Shown here: positions 46,981-57,701 of the stretch, piece after piece | Numbering within the stretch: position 1 is the first letter of the stretch | Layout of the letters: every line of letters starts with the position of its first letter | From: Hemerocallis citrina | Lineage: Eukaryota; Streptophyta; Magnoliopsida; Asparagales; Asphodelaceae | DNA: 64,000 bases | Assembly: GCA_017893485.1 (NCBI GenBank) | Contig: CM030368.1 | Coordinates: 113,807,720 to 113,871,719 of the forward strand | Reading direction: 5' to 3' | Position numbers and translations under genes: made by a program | The notes under the pieces: generated by a model | Seen by the model: the letters and a program-made list of their open reading frames with translations, nothing else | The model's database searches: none | Told to the model about the DNA's origin: nothing

Positions 46981-49040
46981 ACAATACAAAAACCATAGAA
47001 AAATAGTTACATCTAAAATTATTGATCAAAAGTAGATTTTAATAGAAGATCCAATAATACATTTTAACAAAAATAGTTCGAAAGTGGAAAACTAATTTAC
47101 AAAAATTTGAAATAACGAAAATACACAGAAAATACATTTTTGGGGAAACAGGGATTACATCTAGCATGCCATTGCTACTAAAAGATCAATACCACATGCA
47201 AAATAACAACACTAGAAATCAAAGAATTCATGTCACATATTCATCACAACTAATTAAACATACATACTACAATTTATCTAGAAAGTAAGGAAATTACCCA
47301 CCTATTAGAAGAATACTAGTAGCAATCCCCTTCAAAGCACTCCAAAATCCACACATAAACCAACAAATATCCCACCGAAATTTCCCAACAGAGCACACCC
47401 GCAAGCTTCAGCCCATTCACTTTTTATTTTTCAGTTGGTTTTTGCTGTGTAGAGGTGGGGAGTTGGGTTTATAAAGATTCATTTAATTAATTAACTATAG
47501 TTTAATTTTAATTAACCCACTAACTCAACAACCACCCACTAAAACTACCCACTCACCCATCCAAGTGCAGCCGGCCAAAATCCAAGGAGCACAAGCACGT
47601 GCACTGCACACCGCTCGTGCACACTATTATTAATATTTTTATTTGATTTAAAACATAGGTTATAATATATATAGTAAGTATTTAAATAAAATTAGTTTAG
47701 TTTAATTAAAATTAGGGTTTTCATGCATGAATAAAAATAGGCACACACTTACTTCATGAATTTTATTTTGAAAGAGAACTCAACTAACACGTGCACTGCA
47801 AACACGTGCAACACATGTAAAATATTAAAATACAAAATAGTTTTTATCGACTGAGAAAAGTTTCAACACGTACATAGAAAACATGTGCACTGCACGTATA
47901 AAATATTTTAATCAAAATAGGAGAAAATAAATTTCTGTTTATAAAATGAATTTGAACAAGTCATAAAATAAATAATTGTAACACATAGAAAATATTATAC
48001 GTAATTGACACGTTCATCGATAACCCGTGCAATGCATGTAAAAACACAAATATTAAAAATTTAACATTTGAGTTGGCTCAAATAGGATAAGAATGAATTT
48101 CAAGAAGACAGAAAAATGGATAAATAGTCGAAATACAAAATACATATGATTTTATATTAACATATGTTACGGATATTATTCGTAATGGTACAAAATACAC
48201 GTGCGTATCACACGATGGGTAAAATTGTCATAAATCAATTTTCAATTTTGCGGGGTGTTACATAATCCTCGAAATTATCAAGGTGTGACTGAATTAGTCT
48301 CCAGAATTACCTACGATGTGGGATTGATCTCTTGAATTATCGGGATCGAGGCGACGCTCATAGGACGTCTGTGTGTAGTGAGGCGCCACTGCATGCGGTG
48401 TTGCGTATTCTCGAAGATTTTCGGGCGTGAGTGAAATAGTCTCCGGAATTATCTGACCTCCAAAATTATTGGGGCATGGACTAGGTACGCGCGGAATGTC
48501 TAAATCTTGTAGTAGTCATAGTAGTAGTTTGCTTGGCGAGGGATTTAAACCCTATAATAAGGAGTACGTAAAGGATTGCACTCGGACCTATGTAGAATGT
48601 GATGCATAAAATCCGAACAAGTATGCATTAGTGTCATCGTAGTATAACATCCGCATTAAGTATTAAGTCATATCATACACAGACATATTTAGGATAGTCA
48701 CTTTTTACACTTTATTATGCATTTATGTTTGTGTTTGCTAAAGTAAGAGAATCGCTATTTTGTAGGATTGCATCAGTTGTATGTAACTGACGTGCCCACA
48801 GTTTTTTAGTTGCAGGACTGGACTTGGCATGGACGTAAAGTCACTATGATGAGCTGTTACAAGATTGCAGCATTTTTTTTATTGTATATCATGTTGTATT
48901 CTTTTAAATTTTGCTGCGTTGATGTTAAAAACAATGTTGTATAATAAAAAGTTTTAATTTTCTTGTAAAATTGTATGAATTTAAAGTAAAAGATCATGTT
49001 GTGCTACGAATTACATGTAAGTGGAATTCGGGGCGTTACA

Positions 49041-49500
49041 GTAAGTGCGATGAAGAGTATCACCGAGCTCTAGAAGAGAGCCGTTCGGGAGGCGAGTTTA
49101 GGGAAGTGTCGAGTTGAGCTACAAACTTGTTTTGAAAGAAGGTAGCTTGGGTGGCGAGCAGGATGAAGAGCATCACTAGGCTCTAGGAGAGAGCCATTTG
49201 GGAGGCGAGTTTGAGGTGCAACTCTAGGGGACAGTTGAGCTCCGAACTCATTTGTAAGAAGGCTGCTCGAGAGGCGAGCAGAACGAAGGGCATCACCAGG
49301 CTCTAGGAGAGGGCCGTTCGAGAGGCGAGTTTGAGAAGCAACTCTAAGGGTGAGTTGAGCCTTGAACTCTATTGGAAGAAGGCCGTTCGGGAGGCGAGTT
49401 AGATGAGGAGCATCACTGGGTTCTAGGAGAAAGCCGTTCGGGAGGTGAGTTTGAGGAGCAACTCTAGGGGTGAGTTGAGCTCTGCACACTTGCTCGGGGG
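49041..49500 (-). repeat. ~120-bp tandem repeat, part of a Tat-like element
   Basis: Four units marked by ATCACCAGGCTCTAGG-like words at 49058, 49172, 49293 and 49410, each with GGCGAGTTTGAG and GAGTTGAGC. The unit is near a multiple of three, which creates a false 139-codon minus-strand frame. It continues the fragments at 9140-9186 and 16634-16684. Confidence 0.8.
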
Positions 49501-49539
49501 CAGGAGGCTAGAGCGGCTTTCTGAACTATGAATGGACTC

Positions 49540-50470
49540 CGGAGTTGTCTAGAGTTATTTCAGAAGCACTTGAAAGGCGAGCCGTGCCCCACACACTTGC
49601 TCAGGGACAAGTGGCTAGAGTGGCTCTATGAACCATGAATGGAATCTGAACAAGATGACGACAAGTTATGAGAACACTCGAATGGCGAGCCGAACCCCAT
49701 GCACTAGCTAAGGAGCATGTGGCTAGAGCTGCTATATGAATCATGAGTGGACTTCGTACTTGTTCGGGGTTGTTTCAGGAGCACTCGAACGGTGAGCCGA
49801 ACCCTGCGTACTTGCAAGTAGCTAAAGTAGCCCTATGAACCGTGAATGGACTATGGACAAGGTGACGATGAGTTTTGGGAGCACCGAATGGCGAGCTGAA
49901 CCCCGTGCACTCGCTCGGGAGCATGTGTCTAGAGCAGCTCTATAAACCATGAGTGGACTCTGCACTTGTCCGAGGTTGTTTCAGGAGCACTCGAACGGTG
50001 AGCCAAACATCGCGTACTTGCTCGGGAGCAAGTAGCTAAAGTGGCCCTATGAACCGTGAATGTATCCAAACAGGGTGATGAAGAGATTTGGGAGCACTCG
50101 AATGGCGAGTCGAACCCTGCGCACTTGCTCGGGAGCATATGGCTAGAGTGGCTCTATGAACCATGTGTGGACTCTGCACTTCTTTAAGCTTGTTGCAGGG
50201 GCACTCGAATGGCGAGCCGAACCCCGTGTACTTGCTCGGGAGCAAGTAGCTAAAGTGGCCCTATGAACCGTGATAGGATTCCGAACATGGTGACGATGAG
50301 TTTTGGGAGCATTAGAATGGCGAGCCGAACCCCACACACTTGCTCGGGAGCATGTGTCTAGAGCAGCTCCATGAACCATGATTGGACTCCGCACTAGTCT
50401 AGGGTTGGGCACTCGTACGACGAGATATATCCCACACACTTGCTCGGGGGCGGGTGTGCTCGTGCGACTC
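49540..50470 (-). repeat. 107-bp tandem repeat, about nine units
   Basis: GCACTCGAATGGCGAGCCGA-like words recur at 49568, 49675, 49782, 49879, 49986, 50093, 50200, 50307 and 50408, with a regular 107-bp period (one unit 97). Shared words are TTGCTCGGGAGCA and CTATGAACC. It adjoins the ~120-bp repeat and probably forms the 3' untranslated region of the minus-strand Tat-like element. Confidence 0.85.
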
Positions 50471-50728
50471 TATGGATTATGAATGGATCCCGCACTTGTC
50501 CGTTGGAGTGCTTAGTGAAGGGATGGTGTGGCTCGGGGGTGAACCATGTGTCTAACTCATTTTTTGCATTTGATGAACTTGTACAAGAATTTTGGGAAAG
50601 AAAATACTAAAAATTTATTGAAGAATAGAACTAAGCGGATGCTTTGATGCTAGCCTTTATTACATGCTGTGACCATAATGATTGTCGGCCTTTATTACAT
50701 GTTTGAAGCTAACTACTTGGAAAGGGCG

Positions 50729-51278
50729 TTAAGCACCCTCATTGTACTTTATCGGGTGCTCGGTGTTCTGAATGAAGAGACTTCGGTTCTCCCTAATGCA
50801 AGTGACAAGTTTCTCCTTAACTTGATGTGGGAGTGCCTTGTTCACATGAAGACGCTTGTATTGATCCTCTTGAGAGAAGGGGACTTCTGCTAGTTCTTCT
50901 AAGGGTTCAGAACTAGCTTGTCCCCGCTCTTGTGGGAGTTCCAGAGCGTTGAGGGGGAGGATCGAGCCCCCCATTGTGGAGGTGTAATAAGCCCGAGCAG
51001 CTTCTTGGCTTCCTTTGGCTTCCCCTACCTCTGCTGCTGTAGGGAACTCCATCTTCATGTGGCAGGCTAAGGCAACTGCGTGAAGTGCTTCATGTCGACA
51101 ACCATGAAATCAAGTGCTTCTGTACGGGTAGTTAGAGCTTTCCCCACGGTTACGTCTAGGGTGACTATTTCCTTGATTAAAACTGGGACCAAAGAATCCA
51201 TGGAGAGTGTACCTGGCAAGCTTGAGGTGGTCTCGCTTGAGCTTGATGCCTTCGAACACATTCCGGAAGAGGATGTTC
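50729..51278 (-). pseudogene. Fragment of Tat-like polyprotein downstream of protease
   Basis: Minus strand. EALDFMVVDM in one frame and MKMEFPTAAEVGEAKGSQEA then YYTSTM in another correspond to the end of the protease and the linker before reverse transcriptase in Tat-type Ty3 polyproteins (the FPT...GE..G.Q..A pattern). The segment before that linker that normally reads ILGRP is missing. After KYNEGA the frame stops and the tandem repeats begin at about 50530, so no reverse transcriptase is present. Joined at 51278 to the protease fragment across solo LTR C. Confidence 0.65.
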
Positions 51279-51889
51279 TGTAGAACCCCGTATTTTCAAA
51301 TATTATTTTAATTATTTGAAAATGAATTTAAATAATTTTTGAGGATTTAAATAAATATTTTCTAAGAAATTTATCTGTTGTACACGTGCAAAACACGTGC
51401 AAATGACTTTTTAGAAGTTTGGAAAATTAAGTTTTCTCTATGAAAAATCATTATTCATTATTTGAAAATTAATTAGTATTTTTCCAGATTTTTCTGAAAT
51501 TAATTGGTACTATTTGCAATTTTTGAGAAAAGAAGGACTTATTTGCAAAAATCGACATTTTTGAGGGTTGGGGTGCAAAATGCATTTGCTGGGCACTCCG
51601 ATCAGCACTTGTTGAGGTTTAAAAACATATTTTTCTATTAGATCCTAATTTAAATGATATTTGGGTGAATTTTCAAGAAAAGGGATTATATATGTGAGAT
51701 GTACTTTTGGAAGGGATTATTTTGTAAAGTGGGAATATAACCCTAATATTCACTCCGGCATATTTAAGGGAAATTCTTCCCAGCCGTCATTGAGTATATT
51801 CAGATTTATTGAGAATTCTTTGAGGAGCACAAAGGAGGATTCTTGGATCTAGCAAGGAGAAGCTTTTGTAGATTTTCTTCAAGAACAAT

Positions 51890-53763
51890 GTGAGTTGGTT
51901 TGTTTTGTTTTGTTTGCTTTGTTTGATTTGAATGATGAATGAAGTAAGATCTTTGTTAGGCCTTGTTCGTGATCGTTACACTATTGATTTGTTAGTCTCA
52001 TTGTATGTATGACATGGATCTATTATTTAATATGGAGGATGAGAACTTTATTGATATTTGGATCATGTGTGAGAAATGTTAAGATTTGTTGAGGAAATGT
52101 CGATCTATGAGATCGTATTGTTGGGAGACATATTAAGGACTGATTATGTTGTGATCAGATATTAAACATCTGGATCTAGTGATTACAAACCAATCTTAAT
52201 TATGTGTTGAGGAAGATATTTAGTTTTGTTGAGAAAAACCCTAATGGGAGGATTGAGAGTATAGATCATGAGGATATGAAATTTGAGTATTTGTTTGATT
52301 GAGAAATGTATCCATGATGGAGATTATTGAGAGTTGTTTAATTGCCTGGATACAAGTTAATTTGGTGATCAGTAAATCTTTAGAAAACTCTAGTTTTGAT
52401 TTGTGTTCAGATCTATTCTGTTTGGAAACCTGTAGCCGACGGTCGACTGGCATGTAGAGCAGCCGACTGGTTCGAGCCTACTGATGTACTTGTAGTCTTT
52501 GAGATTTGTTCGGGACAGTCGACCTAGACTGAGGTCAGTCGACTGATCTTCTGTTTGTATTTTGTTCAGTCCTTTCGGGACAGTCGACCTATGAACCATT
52601 TCAGTCGACTTATATACTTAGAATATTTTTGATGAAAATTATTTGTTTTTGTCTCGGGGCAGTCGACTGACTCCTTGGTAAGTCGACTAACCATGCCTTA
52701 ATTTATTTTTGAGAAATGTTGGATTATGTCCTCTGGACAGTCGACTGGTAAGATATGCAGTTGACTGGTCCTGAAGGATATTGATATTTTGTTCAGTGTT
52801 TGATTTTGAGACATTTTGTTCAACACATAATTTTGAGATCTTCAGTCCAGTATTTGTTTTAAGATGTTCAGTTCAGTATTTATTTTGAGATGTTCAGTTA
52901 AGAACATGATTTTGAGATATGTTGTTGAGCCACTTGTTTAGTGGGAATTTGTTCAGTTATTTGTTTTGAGTCTCTAGAGGTAAGTGACCCTAGTATACCG
53001 GTGTTTGTTCAGTTATTTGTTGAGGCCCATTGAGGCGAATTTTCAGTTATTCAGATTTTTAGTCCGGTAGGGTACACTACTCTAGGAGATTTGTTCAGTA
53101 ACCCAAACTAATAAGGACAGGCATTAGTAGTGTCATGACGAATGAGAACTTGAGTTATGCACCTCAGTATGGCTTTTGATGTAGGATTTAATCTCCTGAA
53201 TTATCCAAGTAGTTATCTTGTGATGTGTGATTTATCTCCGGAATTATCCAGGCAGTTAACCTGTGATGCGAGGTATCTCTCCGGAATTATCCAAGTAATT
53301 ATCTTGAGATGTGGGATTGAACTACAGAATGATCGGAGTCGAGGCGACGCTTTTGGGGTATTCTTGTGATTATGAGTCTATGTTTAGATGTGGGATGATC
53401 TCCTGAATTATCCAGGGAAATTATCTGTGATGTGGGATCAATCTCCGGAATGATCAAGCATGGGCAAATTATCATGGTTTATCTTCATCTCTTAGTAGTC
53501 ATCGTTGTCAGCATGTAGTCATGATGTTTTCTGGAATCACTTTTATGCATTCGGATTTCCTGTTTTTACACACTTGGCTTTTGGTTTTGGTATCACCCAT
53601 TGTTCTTTTGTCGTACTTCATACTTTAGTGTTTGATTATTATTTGTTGGATATTATGTTTTAAGTTCATTTATGCTACTGGTTTGATTGTTACCACTCAC
53701 ACCATTTATGGCTGACCCCGTAGTTTTGGGGTTAGGGTTCAACTCTAGCCTCACATGTTGCAG
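51890..53763 (+). other. Predicted leader intron in LTR C
   Basis: GT at 51890 in AAT|GTGAGT and AG ending at 53763 after TCACATGTTGC, 1874 bases apart, at the same relative places as in families A and B. Confidence 0.45.
52430..52770. repeat. Cluster of CAGTCGACTG palindromes
   Basis: Eight GTCGAC sites and two decayed ones in 340 bp, mostly CAGTCGAC(C/T), arranged as pairs about 20 bp apart and repeated every 60-85 bp with GGGACAGTCGACCTA at the head of several pairs. Confidence 0.85.
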
Positions 53764-54052
53764 GTTATTGCTTAGATTGGAGGTTGGATGCTTGAGTGGG
53801 CAATTTGAGATAGTTGGACTATTTAGTGTTCGTTGTAAAATTGTGATGGCATAATGAGTTATTATTGAGTTGTAAACAAAAGATTAATTTGTGTTGAGAT
53901 GTTTAGACTTCCGCTGTAATTGAAAAGTTTGTTGTAATAAAAGAAAGCCAATCTTAGTGATTTTGGTTGTGACTATTGTTGTATTGAAGTGGATTGCTGG
54001 GATTTCGCCACTTATTTTCTAAGCTCTCATATTAGAAATTTGGGGCGCTACA

Positions 54053-54305
54053 TGTTCACTGAGCTCTCATTATCTACCAGGATGCCGCGCACCTCATGAT
54101 TGACCATACATATGTTGATTACTAGCATATCGCAATGAGGTATTTGAACACCTTCAAGGTCTTGGTCTGAAAATGTGATCGGGGCCCCCAAGTTCTTGGG
54201 AGGGGGGATATTATGAACCGAGTTAACTTCTCGGAGAAATGCTTTCTTGGAGTAGTTATATAATCCCCTCATAGATCCCCCATGGATGGCATGGAATATT
54301 TCCAT
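54053..54305 (-). pseudogene. Protease region of Tat-like Ty3 element (5' part)
   Basis: Minus strand: ITFSDQDLEGVQIPHCDMLV, then GILVDNESSVNM, the place of the aspartic protease motif (VDNGS in related elements; here the glycine codon gives glutamate). The frame is cut by solo LTR C right after this motif and continues at 51278. Upstream it is separated from gag by stops at 54306-54396. Confidence 0.75.
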
Positions 54306-54396
54306 GCGCCCTGAGCCTTGGGACTCGACTAGTATTGGCTCCTCTTGTTAGTGGTTCGGTGTCGTTCCTTTAGGTGAACTAGGTGAGGTACCTCCA

Positions 54397-55648
54397 TCAG
54401 AGTAGGGCTTCTAGCTCGTCTTTGAGGGCTCGACAATTATTAATGAGATGCCCGTGATCTTTGTGAAACTCGAACCACTTGTACCTATCTATTCTTTCAC
54501 TTGGGGCGTTCATCTTTGGGGGAGGTTGAAGGAGTCCCTCCTTGTCAGCTTCAATGAGGATTGTAGAGATGTTGTCATTAAGCAAAATATACTTCTCAAA
54601 TCGAGGTATTGGGGGTGGACGATGCTGGCCTGTGACATCCTGTTGGGACTTACTGGATTCATCTTCGTTAGTGCTCTTCCGTTTGTTCCCGGATGAGGAC
54701 GCCTTTTGTTCTTGAGGTCGAATAGCATCCTCCACTTGGATGTATTTCTCGACTCTTTGAAGGAGATCAGAGAAGTCCCGGGGAGGTCTTTTGATAATAG
54801 AGGCTTTGAGGTAATCATGATTTACATTGTGCCTGAAGGCAGCCATGGCTATGGCTGAGTTGAGTAAGGGAATAGACCAAGACTCGATCATGAAGCACCG
54901 AACATAACTATTGAGGGACTCCCTGTCTCTTTGCTTCAAGTCAAATAGGGCACTTGATTTCTCTACCTTGTGGCTGGTGATGAAGTGCATGAGGAAGAGC
55001 TCCTTAAGTTGATCGAATGAGAAGATGGACCCTGGGAATAGACGAGAGAACCATTCCCGTCCAGATCCCTTCAGGGTTGTTGGGAAAGTCTTGCAGAGGA
55101 GGGAGTGAGATGCTTGGTGGATCATCATGAGGGTTTTAAATCTCTCAATGTGATCTACCAGATCGGTTTCCTTGTTGTATGATTCAAAGGTTGAGATCTT
55201 GAAGTTAACAGGGACAGAAGCCTCAATAATCTTCTTGGAGGTCTTTCTTGGGACGGTATCTGCTTTCATATTTTTCTTCTTCCTACTTCAGCAATGCTAG
55301 ACGATCTTCTATCTTTCGGAAGCGTCGAAGGACAGCATTCTCTTGCTGATCGGATCTGGTGGACCCATGAGACTCTTCGCGTTGAGGAGGAGTAGAGCAG
55401 TAAGGAATGGTTCATCGGGTCTTAAGAGGAATTATGTCAAGGGCCTGAAGAATTTCATTTTTGAACTCTCGGAGTTTCTGCTCTGGTGACGGGTACTTCT
55501 TCCTCTCTCCCTTTTCTAGGGGCTGTTTGCTGGTTGGAGTTGGATGTCTCCTCCCTCGGGGAGGAGTTATTCTGTGGTCCCTTAGGGAGCAGTGGCTTCT
55601 TTGCCCCCAGGAGAGGGGGATCTTCTTCGCCTTTTGGGAGGGGGAGTT
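54397..55648 (-). pseudogene. gag of Tat-like Ty3 element
   Basis: Minus strand. A 290-codon open frame (54397-55269) carries the gag core typical of Tat/Ogre-type elements: DHIERFKTLMM, CKTFPTTLKGSGREWFSRL, FSFDQLKELFLMHF, RDRESLNSYVRCF, then a basic linker and FEFHKDHGHLINNC, a zinc-knuckle-like box whose first cysteine has become phenylalanine. An upstream part (55412-55648) in the same strand reads QKLREFKNEILQALDI and is proline/lysine-rich. It is divided from the main frame by stops near 55410. The 5' end of gag is cut at 55649 by an LTR beginning TGTAACCCCCG. Long openness suggests late decay or a role for gag in a non-autonomous element. Confidence 0.8.
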
Positions 55649-55873
55649 TGTAACCCCCGTTCCCGCCAATATGTATTTTCTGTGTATTTTCAGTATTTCG
55701 ATGTTTGTAAATTATTTTTTCACTTTCAAATTCTTTTTGTTAAAATGTATTGTTGAATCTTCTATTAAAGTCTATTTTTAATCGATGATTTTGTTTGTAA
55801 CTAGTTTCCAATGATTTTTATATTGTAATACGAATCTTATTATTATTATATTATGACTTTGATACATATTATG

Positions 55874-55915
<42 letters not shown>

Positions 55916-56145
55916 GTTATTATTATTATTATTGTTTCTGTTATTATCATTATTATTAGTATTATTAGTATTAACTATTATTATTATTATTATTGTTTAT
56001 TAAAAATTCAATTCTATTCATTAATCGTATTTGCAGTTATTTTCAAATAGTTTTCATATAATCCTATTTTTACATATGACCTTGTTATTGTTATTGTTAT
56101 GATTATTATTACTATAAAATCCTATTGTGTTTGTTAGTATATTCA
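55649..56145 (+). repeat. Family B LTR start fragment with (TTA)n
   Basis: TGTAACCCCCGTTCCCGCC and the next 200 bases match the start of LTR B (complement of 46990-47159) closely, including the TGTATTTTCTGTGTATTTTC word and the trinucleotide run (55860-56000). After about 56100 the match is lost. Confidence 0.65.
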
Positions 56146-56364
56146 ACTCAATCTCCATAGTTTCTCCTTAATTTCAATTTTAAATCTCTTGATATAATCT
56201 TAGTTCAAGATAAGATAAACTTTATTCAAATCAATTTCTATTCATTTTATCACCAAAATATAACTTATAATAGTGTAGAATTATTTTCCAAGGTTCTAAA
56301 AATATTCTACAATATTACCCAAATTTTAAAACGTGGAAAAAGTCATTAAAAAATAAAACAAAAA

Positions 56365-56450
56365 ATGTGTGCACCTGGGATCGAACCCAGGCGCACAACA
56401 CTCAGCTGCAACCCAAATGCATCCAACAACCACTAGGCCACTCTCAATTG
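56365..56450 (-). repeat. tRNA-like cassette with perfect A and B boxes
   Basis: Minus strand: TGGCCTAGTGGTTG and GGTTCGATCCC. The B box sits in a hairpin with arms CCTGGG/CCCAGG extended by TGTGC/GCACA. Confidence 0.55.
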
Positions 56451-56529
56451 GTGAAGAAAACCCCATTTCATAGTTTATACACCCATCTACAGTTAATTTA
56501 TAAAAAAATGAAAATTTCGGAAAAGAACA

Positions 56530-56630
56530 AAGCCTCCCAAGACTCGAACCCGCATGCAACCAGAAGTGCCAAACCCCCACTCATGCGCCGACCAAGAAGT
56601 CCAAGCATCTCAACTGATCTTATCTATATT
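56530..56630 (-). repeat. Second tRNA-like cassette of the pair
   Basis: Minus strand: GGTTCGAGTCT (one mismatch) with a weak A-box-like TTGGTCGGCGCATGAG upstream. Confidence 0.4.
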
Positions 56631-57701
56631 AAAAACCTTTTATACCAACTCTCTGTTTCTCAATTATTTTTAATCTAATCGTATATCATCAAGTTTTCTT
56701 CTTCTTTCATTTTTTTCAGGATTATGTATATACACAACACTTCTAAAATTTTCATAACGAAAAATCTCTCTAATTGGATATATTTTAACTTGGAAATTAA
56801 TGAAATTAATTTAAATAGTGCAATCTTTCACTTTTGCATTCTTGTTCCTTATTGATTCAAATTAGACTACAATTTATAAATTAACTTGAATACCCTACCA
56901 ATTATTATAAGGTTGGGAAAAATACACATACCCCCAATTCACTTAAAAATCTACTTGCAATTCTAACATAAATTTTTCAATTTTGCAAATTGCTATGCAT
57001 TCTCAATTTCACATATAAAATTTAATCATGGTGTAGCAAAATCTAACATGAACCCCTAATCAGGAACTAATGTACATGAGCAACCACACAAAATATTAAT
57101 ACACAAGAAATCTTATGCACATTTATTTTAGAAGCATGACAAATCAATTTCTAAGTTGTATTTTCAACTATTCATCTATTTAATCTAGCATGCATTCATA
57201 CTCAATTTAATTCACCAAGCACATTGTAGATTACACAAAGCAATTATCTAACCATTTCATGCATCAAAATAACTAAATTAGAAATTACAAAGACACCCAC
57301 CTCAAAAAGAGAATTCATAGTGGTAGAAACTCCTAACAAATGTCCCAAAAATACTCCACTCCCAAAAAATTCCTCACTCCCGAAATGCAAACAGCAAGGC
57401 CCAATCTTGTTCTCATTTTTGTTTTGTTTTTTTCCAATTAGAAGTAGGATGGGGTGTTTATAAAAGGGCTTAATTAATAGGATTTAACTAATTACTCATT
57501 AACACAATTAACTACCCACTAACTCCTACTCACACCTCCACTCTCTCAAGCACTCCCGACCAACAAATCCAAGGGGTGAGAAACATGTGCACGTGCGTCT
57601 ACATGTGTGCATGCAATTTATTAAGAGTTTTTATTTAAATTAAATGCATATGTTACATATTGTAATATGTATTTATTAGAACTAGTTTAATTAAATTATA
57701 A

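Larger units (their letters stand above)
42911..47159 (-). mobile_element. Solo LTR, family B, minus orientation (4.25 kb)
   Basis: TGTCACGTCCCGCTTCCC ... GGGATTACA with perfect TCTAG duplication (42906-42910, 47160-47164); the left LTR of element 2 has the empty site near 37125. It matches the family B copy at 16953 in reverse, including the GC donor (45476) and acceptor (43305). It is about 540 bp longer, mainly through GATC-rich repeats and a trinucleotide run. Confidence 0.9.
31420..48262 (-). mobile_element. Element 2: non-autonomous LTR retrotransposon, relative of element 1
   Basis: Minus-oriented, inserted in the 3' LTR of element 1 with duplication TAAAC (31415-31419) against TAATC (48263-48267), one mismatch. 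LTRs 31420-38277 and 40559-48262, each about 3.45-3.5 kb after removing nested solo LTRs. The internal part is only 2.28 kb with PBS and polypurine tract but no gag or pol. The first ~160 bases after the PBS match element 1 closely, showing common descent. It would have relied on proteins supplied by a related element. Confidence 0.85.
40559..48262 (-). repeat. 5' LTR of element 2 (right copy), with nested solo LTR B
   Basis: TGTAATGCCTCGAATTTC at the left to GGGGTGTTACA at 48262. It aligns with the left copy outside 42911-47159. Minus-strand donor TAG|GTGGGT near 47297 and acceptor CAATGCAG|G near 40795 are kept. Confidence 0.8.
16685..49040 (+). mobile_element. Element 1: Ty3 chromovirus (Tekay/Del-like), interrupted by nested insertions
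   Basis: The 5' LTR (16685-23472) and 3' LTR (28830-49040) match along their length once insertions are removed (about 3.07 kb each). Internal region: PBS, an extra ORF, gag, then pol in the order protease, RT, RNase H, integrase, chromodomain, then a polypurine tract. The order and the chromodomain place it among chromoviruses; the long LTR suggests the Tekay/Del group. Insertions are 16953-20664, 30879-31165 and 31420-48262. Candidate target duplication GAAGG (16680-16684) against GTAAG (49041-49045), two mismatches. All genes carry stops, so it cannot move by itself. Confidence 0.85.
28830..49040 (+). repeat. 3' LTR of element 1, with nested MITE and element 2
   Basis: Pieces 28830-30878, 31166-31419 and 48263-49040 together match the 5' LTR. 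The TATAAAT box at 29290-29296 and the donor AAG|GTGGGT at 29481-29489 are intact here. The acceptor TTGCAG is at about 48812-48818. The end is GGGGCGTTACA at 49040. The LTR copies differ at a few percent of positions by eye, so the insertion is not recent. Confidence 0.85.
51279..54052 (+). mobile_element. Solo LTR, family C (2.77 kb)
   Basis: TGTAGAACCCCG ... TTTGGGGCGCTACA with a perfect TGTTC duplication (51274-51278, 54053-54057), inserted in the protease region of the Tat-like element. It has the ACACGTGC words near the start, donor AAT|GTGAGT (51887-51895), acceptor ATGTTGCAG|G (53763), GTCGAC palindromes (52430-52770) and seven TCCGGAATTATC-type motifs (53170-53470). No genes. Confidence 0.9.
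56146..57701 (-). repeat. Family A-type LTR fragment, minus orientation
   Basis: Related in order to the minus-strand LTRs of element 2: AAAATTTTAAAA lead-in, tRNA-like segments, minus-strand donor GAG|GTGGGT near 57296, TATA-like TTTATAAAAG near 57458, CACGTGCG words near 57590, and TTTAATTAAATTATA before it is cut at 57702. Neither true LTR end is present. Confidence 0.55.

Noticed and set aside
49070..50439. 139-codon minus-strand frame and three further overlapping minus frames
   Set aside because: Products of the ~120-bp and 107-bp tandem repeats; the repeated peptide only mirrors the DNA period.
54448..54696. 82-codon plus-strand frame
   Set aside because: Shadow of the minus-strand Tat-like gag.
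55853..56050. Isoleucine-rich 65-codon frame
   Set aside because: Translation of the (TTA)n microsatellite.
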